Positions 54,409 through 64,000 of a DNA stretch of 64,000 bases are shown piece after piece. The number at the start of each line of letters is the position of its first letter. The first letter of the stretch is position 1. The notes below the pieces were generated by a model. It was given only the letters and a program-made list of their open reading frames with translations, made no database searches and was not told the origin of the DNA. Source of the stretch: Clostridium sp. CS001 (lineage in GTDB: Bacteria > Bacillota > Clostridia > Clostridiales > Clostridiaceae); NCBI RefSeq assembly GCF_020443565.1, contig NZ_JAIZZN010000013.1, positions 1 through 64,000 of the forward strand, read 5' to 3'. The translations under genes were made by a program, and so were the position numbers.

Positions 54409-54888
54409 ATGGAATCAATTAATACAAATAAATTTGAAAAAGAAAAACTTATTGCTAAAATACAAGCTAATGCAGAAGAGCTGTTTAGAAGTGGAACTTT
54501 TTTTTGCAGTGAAGCTGTAGTTCAAGTTATTAATGAATTCCTAGGCAAACCATATGAAGAAAATGTGGTCAAGCTAGCAAGTGGCTTCCCTATAGGAATG
54601 GGCAAATCAGGTTGTTTATGCGGTGCAGTTTCAGGTGGCCAAATGGCACTTGGCATGGTCTATGGAAGAGTAGAAGGTGAGCCTATGCAGGATAAGATGT
54701 TTGAAGTGTCTAAAGAACTGCATGATTACATTAAGGATGAATACAATTCGACCTGCTGCAGAGTAATAACAAGAGAGTGGACTGGAGATAACTTTAAAAG
54801 TCCTGAAAGAAAAAATCACTGCATAAAAATTACTGGAAAAGTTGCAGGATGGGTAGCAAATCAAATTATAGAAGACGGAAAGATTTAA
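54409..54888 (+). CDS. C_GCAxxG_C_C family protein
   Basis: A 159-residue redox-type protein with the family cysteine pattern: FFCSEAVVQVINEFLG, SGCLCGAVSGGQMALGMVYG and STCCRVITREW, and a final Cys in RKNHCIKITGKVAG. These proteins are widespread in anaerobes, sometimes beside redox enzymes, and are thought to bind metal or Fe-S; function is not established. GGAGGT precedes ATG 54409. It is followed by a strong terminator, so is monocistronic. Confidence 0.9.
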   Translation: MESINTNKFEKEKLIAKIQANAEELFRSGTFFCSEAVVQVINEFLGKPYEENVVKLASGFPIGMGKSGCLCGAVSGGQMALGMVYGRVEGEPMQDKMFEVSKELHDYIKDEYNSTCCRVITREWTGDNFKSPERKNHCIKITGKVAGWVANQIIEDGKI

Positions 54889-54890
54889 AC

Positions 54891-54931
54891 AAATAGGGTG
54901 TCCTAAAACTATCTTTTAGGACACCCTATTT
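54891..54931 (+). terminator. Terminator of the C_GCAxxG gene
   Basis: AAATAGGGTGTCCTAAAA with its perfect 18-base complement, five-base loop, and ATC after it. Symmetric, so may also act on the minus strand. Confidence 0.85.
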
Positions 54932-55048
54932 ATCATTATTCTCTGTTTTTATAACCGTAACGGGTATCCATTGCTCATTAAGATTAAATTCATAAGTAAC
55001 CTTGCCGTTCTTCCATTGGAACCAACCTGAATTCTTCGTAACATATCC
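54926..55048 (-). pseudogene. C-terminal remnant of an unidentified protein
   Basis: A frame with an upstream stop and no start reads VTKNSGWFQWKNGKVTYEFN then LNEQWIPVTVIKTENNDK and a stop inside the neighbouring terminator. The Trp-rich beta pattern resembles cell-wall or small beta-barrel repeats, but I do not recognise the family. Probably a truncated gene end. Confidence 0.4.
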
Positions 55049-55278
55049 TTATGTTATATTCTAAAATACATGGATGTTAAAATATAATTGATAATTTTTT
55101 CATTGGAATCACCATATTTCCTACCCTTTTGTAACTGCCCTACCGAAAAGTGGCTTCTTTTTTTTTGAACTTAGTAGGTTTATACTAATACTCGTAGCAA
55201 GGAATTAAACAAAAAAACAAAATTTAAAAAATAAATTTGTTAATAATTAAAAACAATTACTTAGAGGAGGAACTACAA

Positions 55279-56451
55279 ATGCAAAGATTTACTATACCAA
55301 GAGATATTTATTTCGGTGATAATGCAATAGATCATTTAAAATCAGTAAAAGGAACTAAGGCAATGCTTGTCATTGGTTCTCAAAGATTAATACAAGATGG
55401 AACAGTTCCAAAAATACAAGAATTATTGAAACAAGCTAATATTGAGACTTCAATATTTTCAGGAATTGAAAATGACCCTTCAGTTGCAACAGTTATGAGA
55501 GGGGTTGAAGCTATGAATCAATTCAATCCTGATTTAATAGTTGGTATCGGTGGTGGATCACCAATAGATGCTGCTAAAGCAATGTGGATATTTTATGAGT
55601 ATCCAGAATTCACTTTTGAAGAGGCTGCTAAACCATTTAACTTACCAGAGTTAAGACAAAAAGCTAAATTTATAGCTATACCTACTACAAGTGGTACTGG
55701 TTCAGAAGTTACTTCATTTTCAATAATAACTGATAATGAAACAGGTGTTAAATACCCAATAGCTGACTATAACATAACTCCTGATGTTGCTATAGTTGAT
55801 ACTAATTTAGTACAAAGCATGACTCAAACATTAGTTGCTAATACTGGAATGGATGCTTTAACTCATGCCTTTGAAGCTTATGTTTCAAAAGCTAAAAATC
55901 AAATAACTGATGCAGTAGCTATGAAATCAATAGAAATGACTGTTGATAATTTAGTTAAATCATTTGAAGGAGAAGAACAAGCTAGAAAAGACATGCATAT
56001 AGCTCAGTCTTTAGCTGGAATGGCTTTCTCAAATGCAATACTAGGAATAGTTCATTCTATGGCTCATAAAACAGGTAAAATATTCAACATTCCTCATGGA
56101 TGTGCAAATGCAATATACTTATCATATGCTATGCAATTTAATGCTAAAACAGCTAGAGCTGCAGCTGATTATGCTGATATAGCTAAGCGATTAGGATTAA
56201 AAGGAGAAACAACAGATGAACTAGTTCAATCATTAATAGAGCTAGTTAAAGATTTTAGAGTTTCCATGAATATGCCTACTACTTTAAAAGAATTTGGAGT
56301 ATCAGAAGAAGACTTCAAGTCTAACTTAGATAAAATTTCTGTGGGCGCAGTAGGTGATGCTTGTACAGGCACAAACCCAAGAGAAATATCTGTAGAAGAA
56401 ATGAAGAAATTATTTGAAGCTACTTATTATGGAACAGAAGTAAACTTCTAA
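55279..56451 (+). CDS. Iron-containing alcohol dehydrogenase (390 aa)
   Basis: A group III Fe-dependent alcohol dehydrogenase: FTIPRDIYFGDNAIDHLKS, nucleotide loop IVGIGGGSPIDAAKAMWIF, TTSGTGSEVTSFSIITD, and iron histidines in NTGMDALTHAFEAYVSK, GIVHSMAHKTGKIFNIPHG. Similar to the ADH domain of AdhE and to single-domain enzymes that reduce acetaldehyde or butyraldehyde. ATG 55279 has GAGGAGGA upstream; the reading to 55237 lacks a site. Codons are strongly biased to A/T third positions with few rare codons, hinting at high expression. It is a distant paralogue of the enzyme at 7133-8296. An HxlR gene is convergent with it. Confidence 0.93.
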   Translation: MQRFTIPRDIYFGDNAIDHLKSVKGTKAMLVIGSQRLIQDGTVPKIQELLKQANIETSIFSGIENDPSVATVMRGVEAMNQFNPDLIVGIGGGSPIDAAKAMWIFYEYPEFTFEEAAKPFNLPELRQKAKFIAIPTTSGTGSEVTSFSIITDNETGVKYPIADYNITPDVAIVDTNLVQSMTQTLVANTGMDALTHAFEAYVSKAKNQITDAVAMKSIEMTVDNLVKSFEGEEQARKDMHIAQSLAGMAFSNAILGIVHSMAHKTGKIFNIPHGCANAIYLSYAMQFNAKTARAAADYADIAKRLGLKGETTDELVQSLIELVKDFRVSMNMPTTLKEFGVSEEDFKSNLDKISVGAVGDACTGTNPREISVEEMKKLFEATYYGTEVNF

Positions 56452-56459
56452 GTTTATAC

Positions 56460-56497
56460 AAAAGGTATAGCTAATTAATAACTAGCTATACCTTTTG
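56460..56497. terminator. Bidirectional terminator between adh and HxlR genes
   Basis: AAAAGGTATAGCTA and TAGCTATACCTTTT form a perfect 14-bp stem with a 10-base loop, located between two convergent genes. Confidence 0.85.
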
Positions 56498-56520
56498 ATT
56501 TTTATATGGAAAGATAGATT

Positions 56521-56886
56521 TTAAGTTGTATGATTGGGTTGTCTAAAATTATCTACAAAATGCTTTCCCCATTTATCCATCGATTCCAAAATAGGAATTA
56601 AGTCCTCCGCCATTTCAGTAAGTGAATATTCAACCATGGGGGGTACTTGAGAATAAACAGTTCTATGAACTAGTCCATTTTGTTCTAAATATTTTAATTG
56701 TTGACTTAACATTTTTTGAGTTATTTCTGGAATTAATCTTTTAAGTTCATTATATCTTATAACTTTATGTATGTTGAGATTCCAAATAATAAGAGCTTTC
56801 CATTTGCCACTTAATATTTCCAGGGTTACCTCAATCTCACACCTATAGGAACTGCAACTAACTTTATTTAGTCTATCTTCTGGCAT
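56521..56886 (-). CDS. HxlR-family transcriptional regulator
   Basis: A 121-residue winged-helix protein: CEIEVTLEILSGKWKALIIW, NLNIHKVIRYNELKRLIPEI, TQKMLSQQLKYLEQNGLVHR, and the beta wing VPPMVEYSLTEMAEDLIPIL. Cysteines near the N-terminus (CSSYRCEIE) match the redox/aldehyde-sensing Cys of YodB/HypR-type relatives. The start is ATG 56886 after AAGGAAGTGA; the ATG 33 bases upstream has no site. Control of the neighbouring dehydrogenase is a possibility from gene order only. Confidence 0.87.
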   Translation of the reverse strand: MPEDRLNKVSCSSYRCEIEVTLEILSGKWKALIIWNLNIHKVIRYNELKRLIPEITQKMLSQQLKYLEQNGLVHRTVYSQVPPMVEYSLTEMAEDLIPILESMDKWGKHFVDNFRQPNHTT

Positions 56887-56999
56887 AACATCACTTCCTT
56901 GTATAAGAATATAGCACAATTATATACTAACGCACCAGTGAAGGCAAATAAAATATCTCCTTCTATTGACAATAATAAAAAGGTGAATAGTACATATGC

Positions 57000-58067
57000 C
57001 TATAGCCTCTTATGTTGTTTTGCAAGAGTACTTATTATAGCCGAGCTAGCTATAAATAATAACCCAGTTTGTGGTGCAATCATTGTAAAATCAACTAACC
57101 CATGCCCTATTATCACAAATTGAATACCCGCTAGCATTGGAACCAGCCTACAATTTTGCAGGTAAAGTGTTTTTAAATCTCTGAATAAATTAATCTTTAT
57201 ATAAGCATATATAAGCATCCCAATAACTCCCAATGAAGTCATAATAGTAATCCAAATATTATGGCCATGATATAATGTTTCATAATAGAAATCTTTCATA
57301 AAATATGCTCCATGGTCAGTAATCCCCATAAGCCCCCACCCTGTAATAGGTTTAAGCTTTATCATTTTTAAGCATCCATTCCATATTCCAAAGCGACTAG
57401 TAAATGAACCATCAAGGTTATGTCCAATTACATTTTCTAAAATCTGTGATGGCATAAACGTAACTAAAGCTGTAAGTGTAAATATTATTATAAACAGCCA
57501 TATATCTTTTTTATTACCTTTAAGAAGATAATAAATGAAAAGCCCAAATAATAGGCCAATAAAAGCACCACGAGATCCTGTTAAATACAATGCAACAACA
57601 AAGAAAAGTGTTGATATTTGATAGAATAATTTTGTAGTTCTAGATTTAGTGCTACAAAAATAAAGACTCAAAATAATCATTATGGCAAACCAATTACCAG
57701 CTACATTGGGATTACCAAAGGTACTATATATTCTGTCGTTAATCACTGGCTGAGACGTAATTTCAAGAAACCTTGACCAAATATTATAATTAAAATACAC
57801 ATATATAATTTTCTCAATGATTCCAAAAATCGCTGCTAGCAGTGAAAACCACACTAAATATGTGCATATCTCTTCTACCTTATTTTCATTTTGGCAATAA
57901 TCTTGTAAAAAGACACTAATACATAGGTACACAAAGAGACCAAAAGATGCAATAATTGATGTAAAACTATAATTTATAATCCCTACTATCAAAGACCATA
58001 TAAATAGTAAAGAGAGCCCTATATTCCAGGAGCTTTTGTTTATCCTTACCTTTCGAGACAACACCAT
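57000..58067 (-). CDS. O-antigen ligase-like (Wzy_C) membrane protein, possibly 5' truncated
   Basis: A 355-residue protein with about nine membrane helices and the Wzy_C/RfaL region: YLTGSRGAFIGLLFGLFIYY and GWGLMGITDHGAYFMKDFYY before HGHNIWITIMTSLGVIGMLI. Family members join or polymerise surface polysaccharides. Reading frame remains open upstream of ATG 58067 for about 30 codons (FIIGILILLIVISPYTNII), which would be a first membrane helix, but there is no ATG, GTG or TTG start there. The true start may have been lost or is a rare codon near AAGGAAG (about 58157). Nothing else of a polysaccharide cluster is nearby. Confidence 0.75.
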   Translation of the reverse strand: MVLSRKVRINKSSWNIGLSLLFIWSLIVGIINYSFTSIIASFGLFVYLCISVFLQDYCQNENKVEEICTYLVWFSLLAAIFGIIEKIIYVYFNYNIWSRFLEITSQPVINDRIYSTFGNPNVAGNWFAIMIILSLYFCSTKSRTTKLFYQISTLFFVVALYLTGSRGAFIGLLFGLFIYYLLKGNKKDIWLFIIIFTLTALVTFMPSQILENVIGHNLDGSFTSRFGIWNGCLKMIKLKPITGWGLMGITDHGAYFMKDFYYETLYHGHNIWITIMTSLGVIGMLIYAYIKINLFRDLKTLYLQNCRLVPMLAGIQFVIIGHGLVDFTMIAPQTGLLFIASSAIISTLAKQHKRL

Positions 58068-58227
58068 ATACGTTATATATATGGCTGGTATTATGTTTGT
58101 ATAAGGGGAAATGACTATTAATAAAATTAAAATACCTATAATAAAACCTACTTCCTTTTATGGTAATCTGAACAATTAGCTAACACCTTTATTTTTCCCA
58201 TATTGTATACATTCTAACTCTTACACT

Positions 58228-58350
58228 TATAGTATAGCCTTAATGTTATTGTTTCCTTTCCCAAATAAGTAAATTATTATTATACTGCTCATAAGTCCTA
58301 AAATCATACCTGCTAAAACATCTGTAGGGTAATGTACATTAAGAAAATCT
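58228..58350 (-). pseudogene. C-terminal remnant of a PAP2-type phosphatase
   Basis: A frame with no start reads LNVHYPTDVLAGMILGLMSS then a last membrane helix and a stop at 58228-58230. HYPTDVLAG is the C3 motif of PAP2 superfamily lipid phosphatases. Everything before this motif is missing. It is 160 bp from the O-antigen-ligase-like gene, pointing to a deletion in this interval. Confidence 0.75.
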
Positions 58351-58398
58351 TATGTTTAGTTTAAATTGCTTAACATTTTATAATTAAAAAACAAAACA

Positions 58399-58438
58399 AA
58401 AGCCTACAATCCTTTGTTTAATAAGGATTGTAGGCTTT
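58399..58438. terminator. guaA terminator
   Basis: AAAGCCTACAATCCTT and AAGGATTGTAGGCTTT form a perfect 16-bp stem with an 8-base loop, 8 bp after the guaA stop on the minus strand. Confidence 0.85.
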
Positions 58439-58445
58439 CTATTTT

Positions 58446-59978
58446 CTATTCCCACTCAATAGTGGAAGGTGGTTTACTCGTTACGTCATAAACAATTCTG
58501 TTTACTCCTTGAACTTCGTTAACAATTCTACGAGATACTTTATCTAATACTTCGTAAGGTATTCTAGCCCAATCTGAAGTCATTCCATCAGAGCTAGTTA
58601 CAGCTCTTAGTGCAACTGTATGGCAGTATGTTCGCTCATCACCCATAACACCAACTGATTGTATGTTTGGAAGACATGCAAAGTATTGCCATATTTCACT
58701 TTCAAGTCCTGCTTTAGCTACCTCATCTCTAAATATTGCATCAGCTTCTCTAGTTATAAGTAGTTTTTCATCTGTTATTTCTCCAAGTACTCTTATAGCA
58801 AGGCCTGGTCCTGGAAATGGTTGTCTCCATACTAAATGATGAGGAATTCCAAGTTCTTCTCCAACAGCTCTAACCTCATCTTTAAATAACTCTCTTAGAG
58901 GCTCTATTAATTTAAAGTGCATATCCTCTGGAAGTCCCCCAACATTATGGTGACTTTTTATAGTAGCTGAAGTATCTGTACCACTTTCAACTACGTCTGG
59001 ATATATTGTACCTTGCACAAGGAAATCCATTTGTCCGAGCTTATTAGATTCTTCTTCAAAAACCCTTATGAACTCTTCTCCAATTATCTTTCTCTTTTGC
59101 TCTGGGTCACTTATACCTTTAAGCTTACCTAAGAATCTATCTTGAACATTAACTCTTATTATGTTCATATCAAATTCGCCTTTAAATATTGTTTCAACTT
59201 GGTCTCCTTCATCTTTTCTTAAAAGACCATGATCAACAAATACACAAGTTAACTGTTTTCCTATTGCTTTATGAACAATCATTGCAGCAACTGAAGAATC
59301 TACTCCTCCTGAAAAAGCACAAAGCACCTTTTTATCTCCAACTAGGGCGCGTATAGACTTAATCTTTTCTTCTGCAAAAGATGACATTGACCAATCACCT
59401 TTAACATGGCATACATCATATAAGAACTTTCTAATCATTTCTTCACCAAATAGAGTATGTTTTACTTCTGGATGGAATTGAACCCCATAAAGTTTCTTAG
59501 ATACATTGGACATAGCTGCTACTGGGCAATCTTTAGTAGTTGCTATTATATCAAACCCTTCTGGTGTTCTTGAGATATAGTCTGTATGACTCATCCAACA
59601 TTGATTTTCTTCTATTCCTGCAAAAATAGCAGAATCCTTACATAAATCAACTTCTATTTTTCCATACTCACGAACATCTGGTGTTTTAACTTCTCCACCA
59701 AGAACATGTGCCATTAGTTGAACACCATAGCATATTCCTAATATAGGAATACCTAGCTCGAATATCTCTTTTTCTATTCTTGGAGCACCTTCACCATAAA
59801 CGCTATTGGGTCCACCAGTGAATATTATTCCTTTTGGATTCATACTTTTAATCTTTTCTACAGAATGTGTGTATGGTATTATTTCACAGTAAACATTGTT
59901 TTCTCTAACTCTTCTTGCAATAAGTTGATTGTATTGGCCACCAAAATCAACTACTAAAATCAATTCTCTATTTATCAA
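58446..59978 (-). CDS. guaA: GMP synthase (glutamine-hydrolysing)
   Basis: A 510-residue enzyme that aminates XMP to GMP with glutamine. Glutamine amidotransferase domain (about 1-190): [18 protein letters not shown] with the nucleophile Cys and [12 protein letters not shown] with His/Glu. ATP-pyrophosphatase domain: [15 protein letters not shown] (P-loop), [11 protein letters not shown]; dimerisation domain ends in [17 protein letters not shown]. The start is TTG 59978 preceded by AGGAGGAATC. It follows guaB by 33 bp and shares its leader. Confidence 0.97.
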   Translation of the reverse strand: MINRELILVVDFGGQYNQLIARRVRENNVYCEIIPYTHSVEKIKSMNPKGIIFTGGPNSVYGEGAPRIEKEIFELGIPILGICYGVQLMAHVLGGEVKTPDVREYGKIEVDLCKDSAIFAGIEENQCWMSHTDYISRTPEGFDIIATTKDCPVAAMSNVSKKLYGVQFHPEVKHTLFGEEMIRKFLYDVCHVKGDWSMSSFAEEKIKSIRALVGDKKVLCAFSGGVDSSVAAMIVHKAIGKQLTCVFVDHGLLRKDEGDQVETIFKGEFDMNIIRVNVQDRFLGKLKGISDPEQKRKIIGEEFIRVFEEESNKLGQMDFLVQGTIYPDVVESGTDTSATIKSHHNVGGLPEDMHFKLIEPLRELFKDEVRAVGEELGIPHHLVWRQPFPGPGLAIRVLGEITDEKLLITREADAIFRDEVAKAGLESEIWQYFACLPNIQSVGVMGDERTYCHTVALRAVTSSDGMTSDWARIPYEVLDKVSRRIVNEVQGVNRIVYDVTSKPPSTIEWE

Positions 59979-60011
59979 TGGTGATTCCTCCTATGTATTT
60001 AATTGTTTTAA

Positions 60012-61466
<1,455 letters not shown>

Positions 61467-61856
61467 TTAATCAACACCCCTTCTATTCTATGTTGTATAG
61501 TTTGCACTATACATATTTATTTAACCTACTTTATACATAAAATACATATTCCCTATGTAATTTATAATCCTTTAAATTTATAATTATTAAAAAGAAATTT
61601 ATAATTATAAAACTGCTTAAATATAATGATAAAAATTTTGATAGCTTTAAACACTTAAGGTAATGGGTACATTAAGCATTTAAAACTATCTAGTAAAGGC
61701 TGCTAAGCAATAGAGAGTAACTAATAGTATCTCTCTTAATATAGGTTTGTGACTGTAAAATCTAAATTTTACACTCACAACGCTATATGCTGCATCTTAA
61801 AAACACCAGTTTATATTGTAATCTATTATGTGTCGCATACACAAGAAAGATAGCAT
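61467..61856. other. Long guaB leader with several stems
   Basis: No gene is seen in this 390-nt stretch between the riboswitch terminator and guaB. Stems on the transcript include GTATAGT-TTGC-ACTATAC (61495-61512), GATAG...CTATC (61637-61691), TTGTGACTGTAAAAT with its complement (61747-61780) and a small TGTGT-CGCAT-ACACA (about 61830-61845). Its length leaves room for a second promoter, so part of guaB expression may bypass the riboswitch. Confidence 0.45.
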
Positions 61857-61904
61857 AAAAAGGCATACTAATCCTACTTTGACTAAAGTAAAACTAGCAT
61901 GCCT
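61857..61904 (-). terminator. Riboswitch expression-platform terminator
   Basis: On the minus strand AGGCATGCTAGTTTTACTTT and AAAGTAGGATTAGTATGCCT form an imperfect 20-bp stem followed by TTTTT. It lies about 20 nt after the aptamer, as in OFF-type purine riboswitches. Confidence 0.8.
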
Positions 61905-61924
61905 AAAATAAGATCATACCAAAA

Positions 61925-61997
61925 TTACTCATAGTCGGGAATTTGCGGCTCCCGGTAGATACTCCTTGCCATATTCAAGGGATATATGAGGCGAGTT
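61925..61997 (-). promoter_or_regulatory. Purine riboswitch aptamer, guanine class
   Basis: On the minus strand the aptamer has P1 CTCATA/TATGAG, P2 with CCTT/AAGG and loop GAATATGG, joining region TATCTACC, P3 CGGGA/TCCCG with loop containing CCGCAAAT, and J3/1 GACTAT. The C in that position (C74 of the xpt aptamer) specifies guanine; adenine switches have U. With the terminator downstream, high guanine should reduce guaB-guaA transcription. Confidence 0.92.
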
Positions 61998-62022
61998 ATT
62001 GTTTTTTAAAGTTATTATTACC

Positions 62023-62051
62023 ATGATAGTTAATGCTTAAACATTTGTCAA
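62023..62051 (-). promoter_or_regulatory. guaB-guaA operon promoter
   Basis: Minus-strand TTGACA (62046-62051) and TATCAT (62023-62028) with a 17-bp spacer; the aptamer begins 26 nt after the -10 box. Confidence 0.75.
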
Positions 62052-62157
62052 TAAGTTTTTTGAACTATTTGAGAAAAAATATTAAAACTTCAAATCCAAA
62101 TTAGATAAGCTAAAAGCATACACAGTGAATGTAATCGTATAACACTAATTAACAAAT

Positions 62158-62194
62158 AAAAGAGTTAACTAAGCATCGCCTAGTTAACTCTTTT
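62158..62194 (-). terminator. groEL terminator
   Basis: AAAAGAGTTAACTA and TAGTTAACTCTTTT form a perfect 14-bp stem, about 50 bp after the groEL stop; symmetric T-runs on both strands. Confidence 0.85.
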
Positions 62195-62242
62195 GCTTTT
62201 ATATATTTACAATAATAGTTGTAATTATTAATTATATTGCTT

Positions 62243-63886
<1,644 letters not shown>

Positions 63887-63943
63887 CTAATAATTAAATT
63901 TACTTCAAAGATTAAACTTAATTATTATTGCGTTTTATTAAAT

Positions 63944-64000
63944 TTATTTTTCAATTATAGCCAATAATTCTTCTTGCTTTAATATGATGTACTCAGTACC
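63944..64000 (-). CDS. groES: Co-chaperonin GroES, C-terminal end only
   Basis: The last 18 codons, GTEYIILKQEELLAIIEK, followed by TAA at 63944-63946, match the end of GroES. The rest of the gene lies beyond the window. The gap to groEL is 75 bp with no terminator, so the two form the groESL operon. Confidence 0.93.
   Translation of the reverse strand, partial: GTEYIILKQEELLAIIEK

Noticed and set aside
54939-55048. Possible riboswitch or leader upstream of the second alcohol dehydrogenase
   Set aside because: The bases translate on the minus strand into a coherent Trp-rich protein end, so a gene remnant explains them better.

Overview
The window is AT-rich DNA from a spore-forming anaerobic Firmicute, most likely Clostridium sensu stricto. 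Supporting signs are butanol-dehydrogenase-like iron alcohol dehydrogenases, CxxC electron carriers, a stand-alone rubrerythrin-type protein, old-yellow-enzyme oxidoreductases, a SleL/YaaH-like spore germination hydrolase, a CotF-type coat remnant, consensus AGGAGG ribosome sites with frequent TTG/GTG starts, and an ssrA tag ending in LALAA. Most genes lie on the minus strand.

Layout. 0.1-2.5 kb is decayed: a frameshifted IS4-like transposase, a frameshifted cyclopropane fatty acid synthase, and a flavin reductase fragment fused in frame to it. 2.6-10.4 kb is a minus-strand redox block: two old-yellow-enzyme proteins, a ferredoxin-tailed aldo/keto reductase, three nitroreductases, a butanol-dehydrogenase-like enzyme, an ABM monooxygenase-like protein, a NifU C-domain protein and a rubrerythrin-like protein, with a deleted flavoprotein remnant inside. 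10.6-12.9 kb holds a chemoreceptor and a MarR regulator, both with palindromic operators. 13.0-14.9 kb is an IS of the ISNCY/IS1202 type. 15.1-15.4 kb is ssrA (tmRNA).

16-33 kb is accessory: a zinc-ribbon unknown, a methyltransferase/MBL hydrolase pair, an ABC exporter bracketed by about 75-bp direct repeats, a CadC-CadA metal efflux operon with a near-consensus promoter and operator, an NlpC/P60 hydrolase, a ZIP transporter, an NhaC antiporter interrupted by one TGA, and a two-domain amidase whose first domain has lost its catalytic residues. 33.6-43.3 kb is the most unusual part: a GHKL (Hsp90/MORC-like) ATPase with a C-terminal nuclease-like motif, a divergent XRE regulator, and a four-gene block with three tyrosine-recombinase-like proteins plus a small partner, followed by long imperfect tandem repeats. 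I read this as a Tn554/RIT-like mobile element with a candidate defence cargo. It lies between smpB and ssrA, which are usually neighbours in clostridia.

43.4-64 kb is mainly core: smpB, rnr, a pseudouridine synthase, a cytoplasmic triple-tyrosine repeat protein, a YaiI-type protein, pgi, a LysM-GH18 germination hydrolase, a TDT transporter, a C_GCAxxG protein, a second iron alcohol dehydrogenase facing an HxlR regulator, an O-antigen-ligase-like protein, guaA and guaB (downstream of a guanine-class riboswitch), groEL and the end of groES. smpB, ssrA and rnr form the trans-translation and RNA-decay set; guaB-guaA form the GMP branch. No tRNA, 5S/16S/23S rRNA or CRISPR array was seen.
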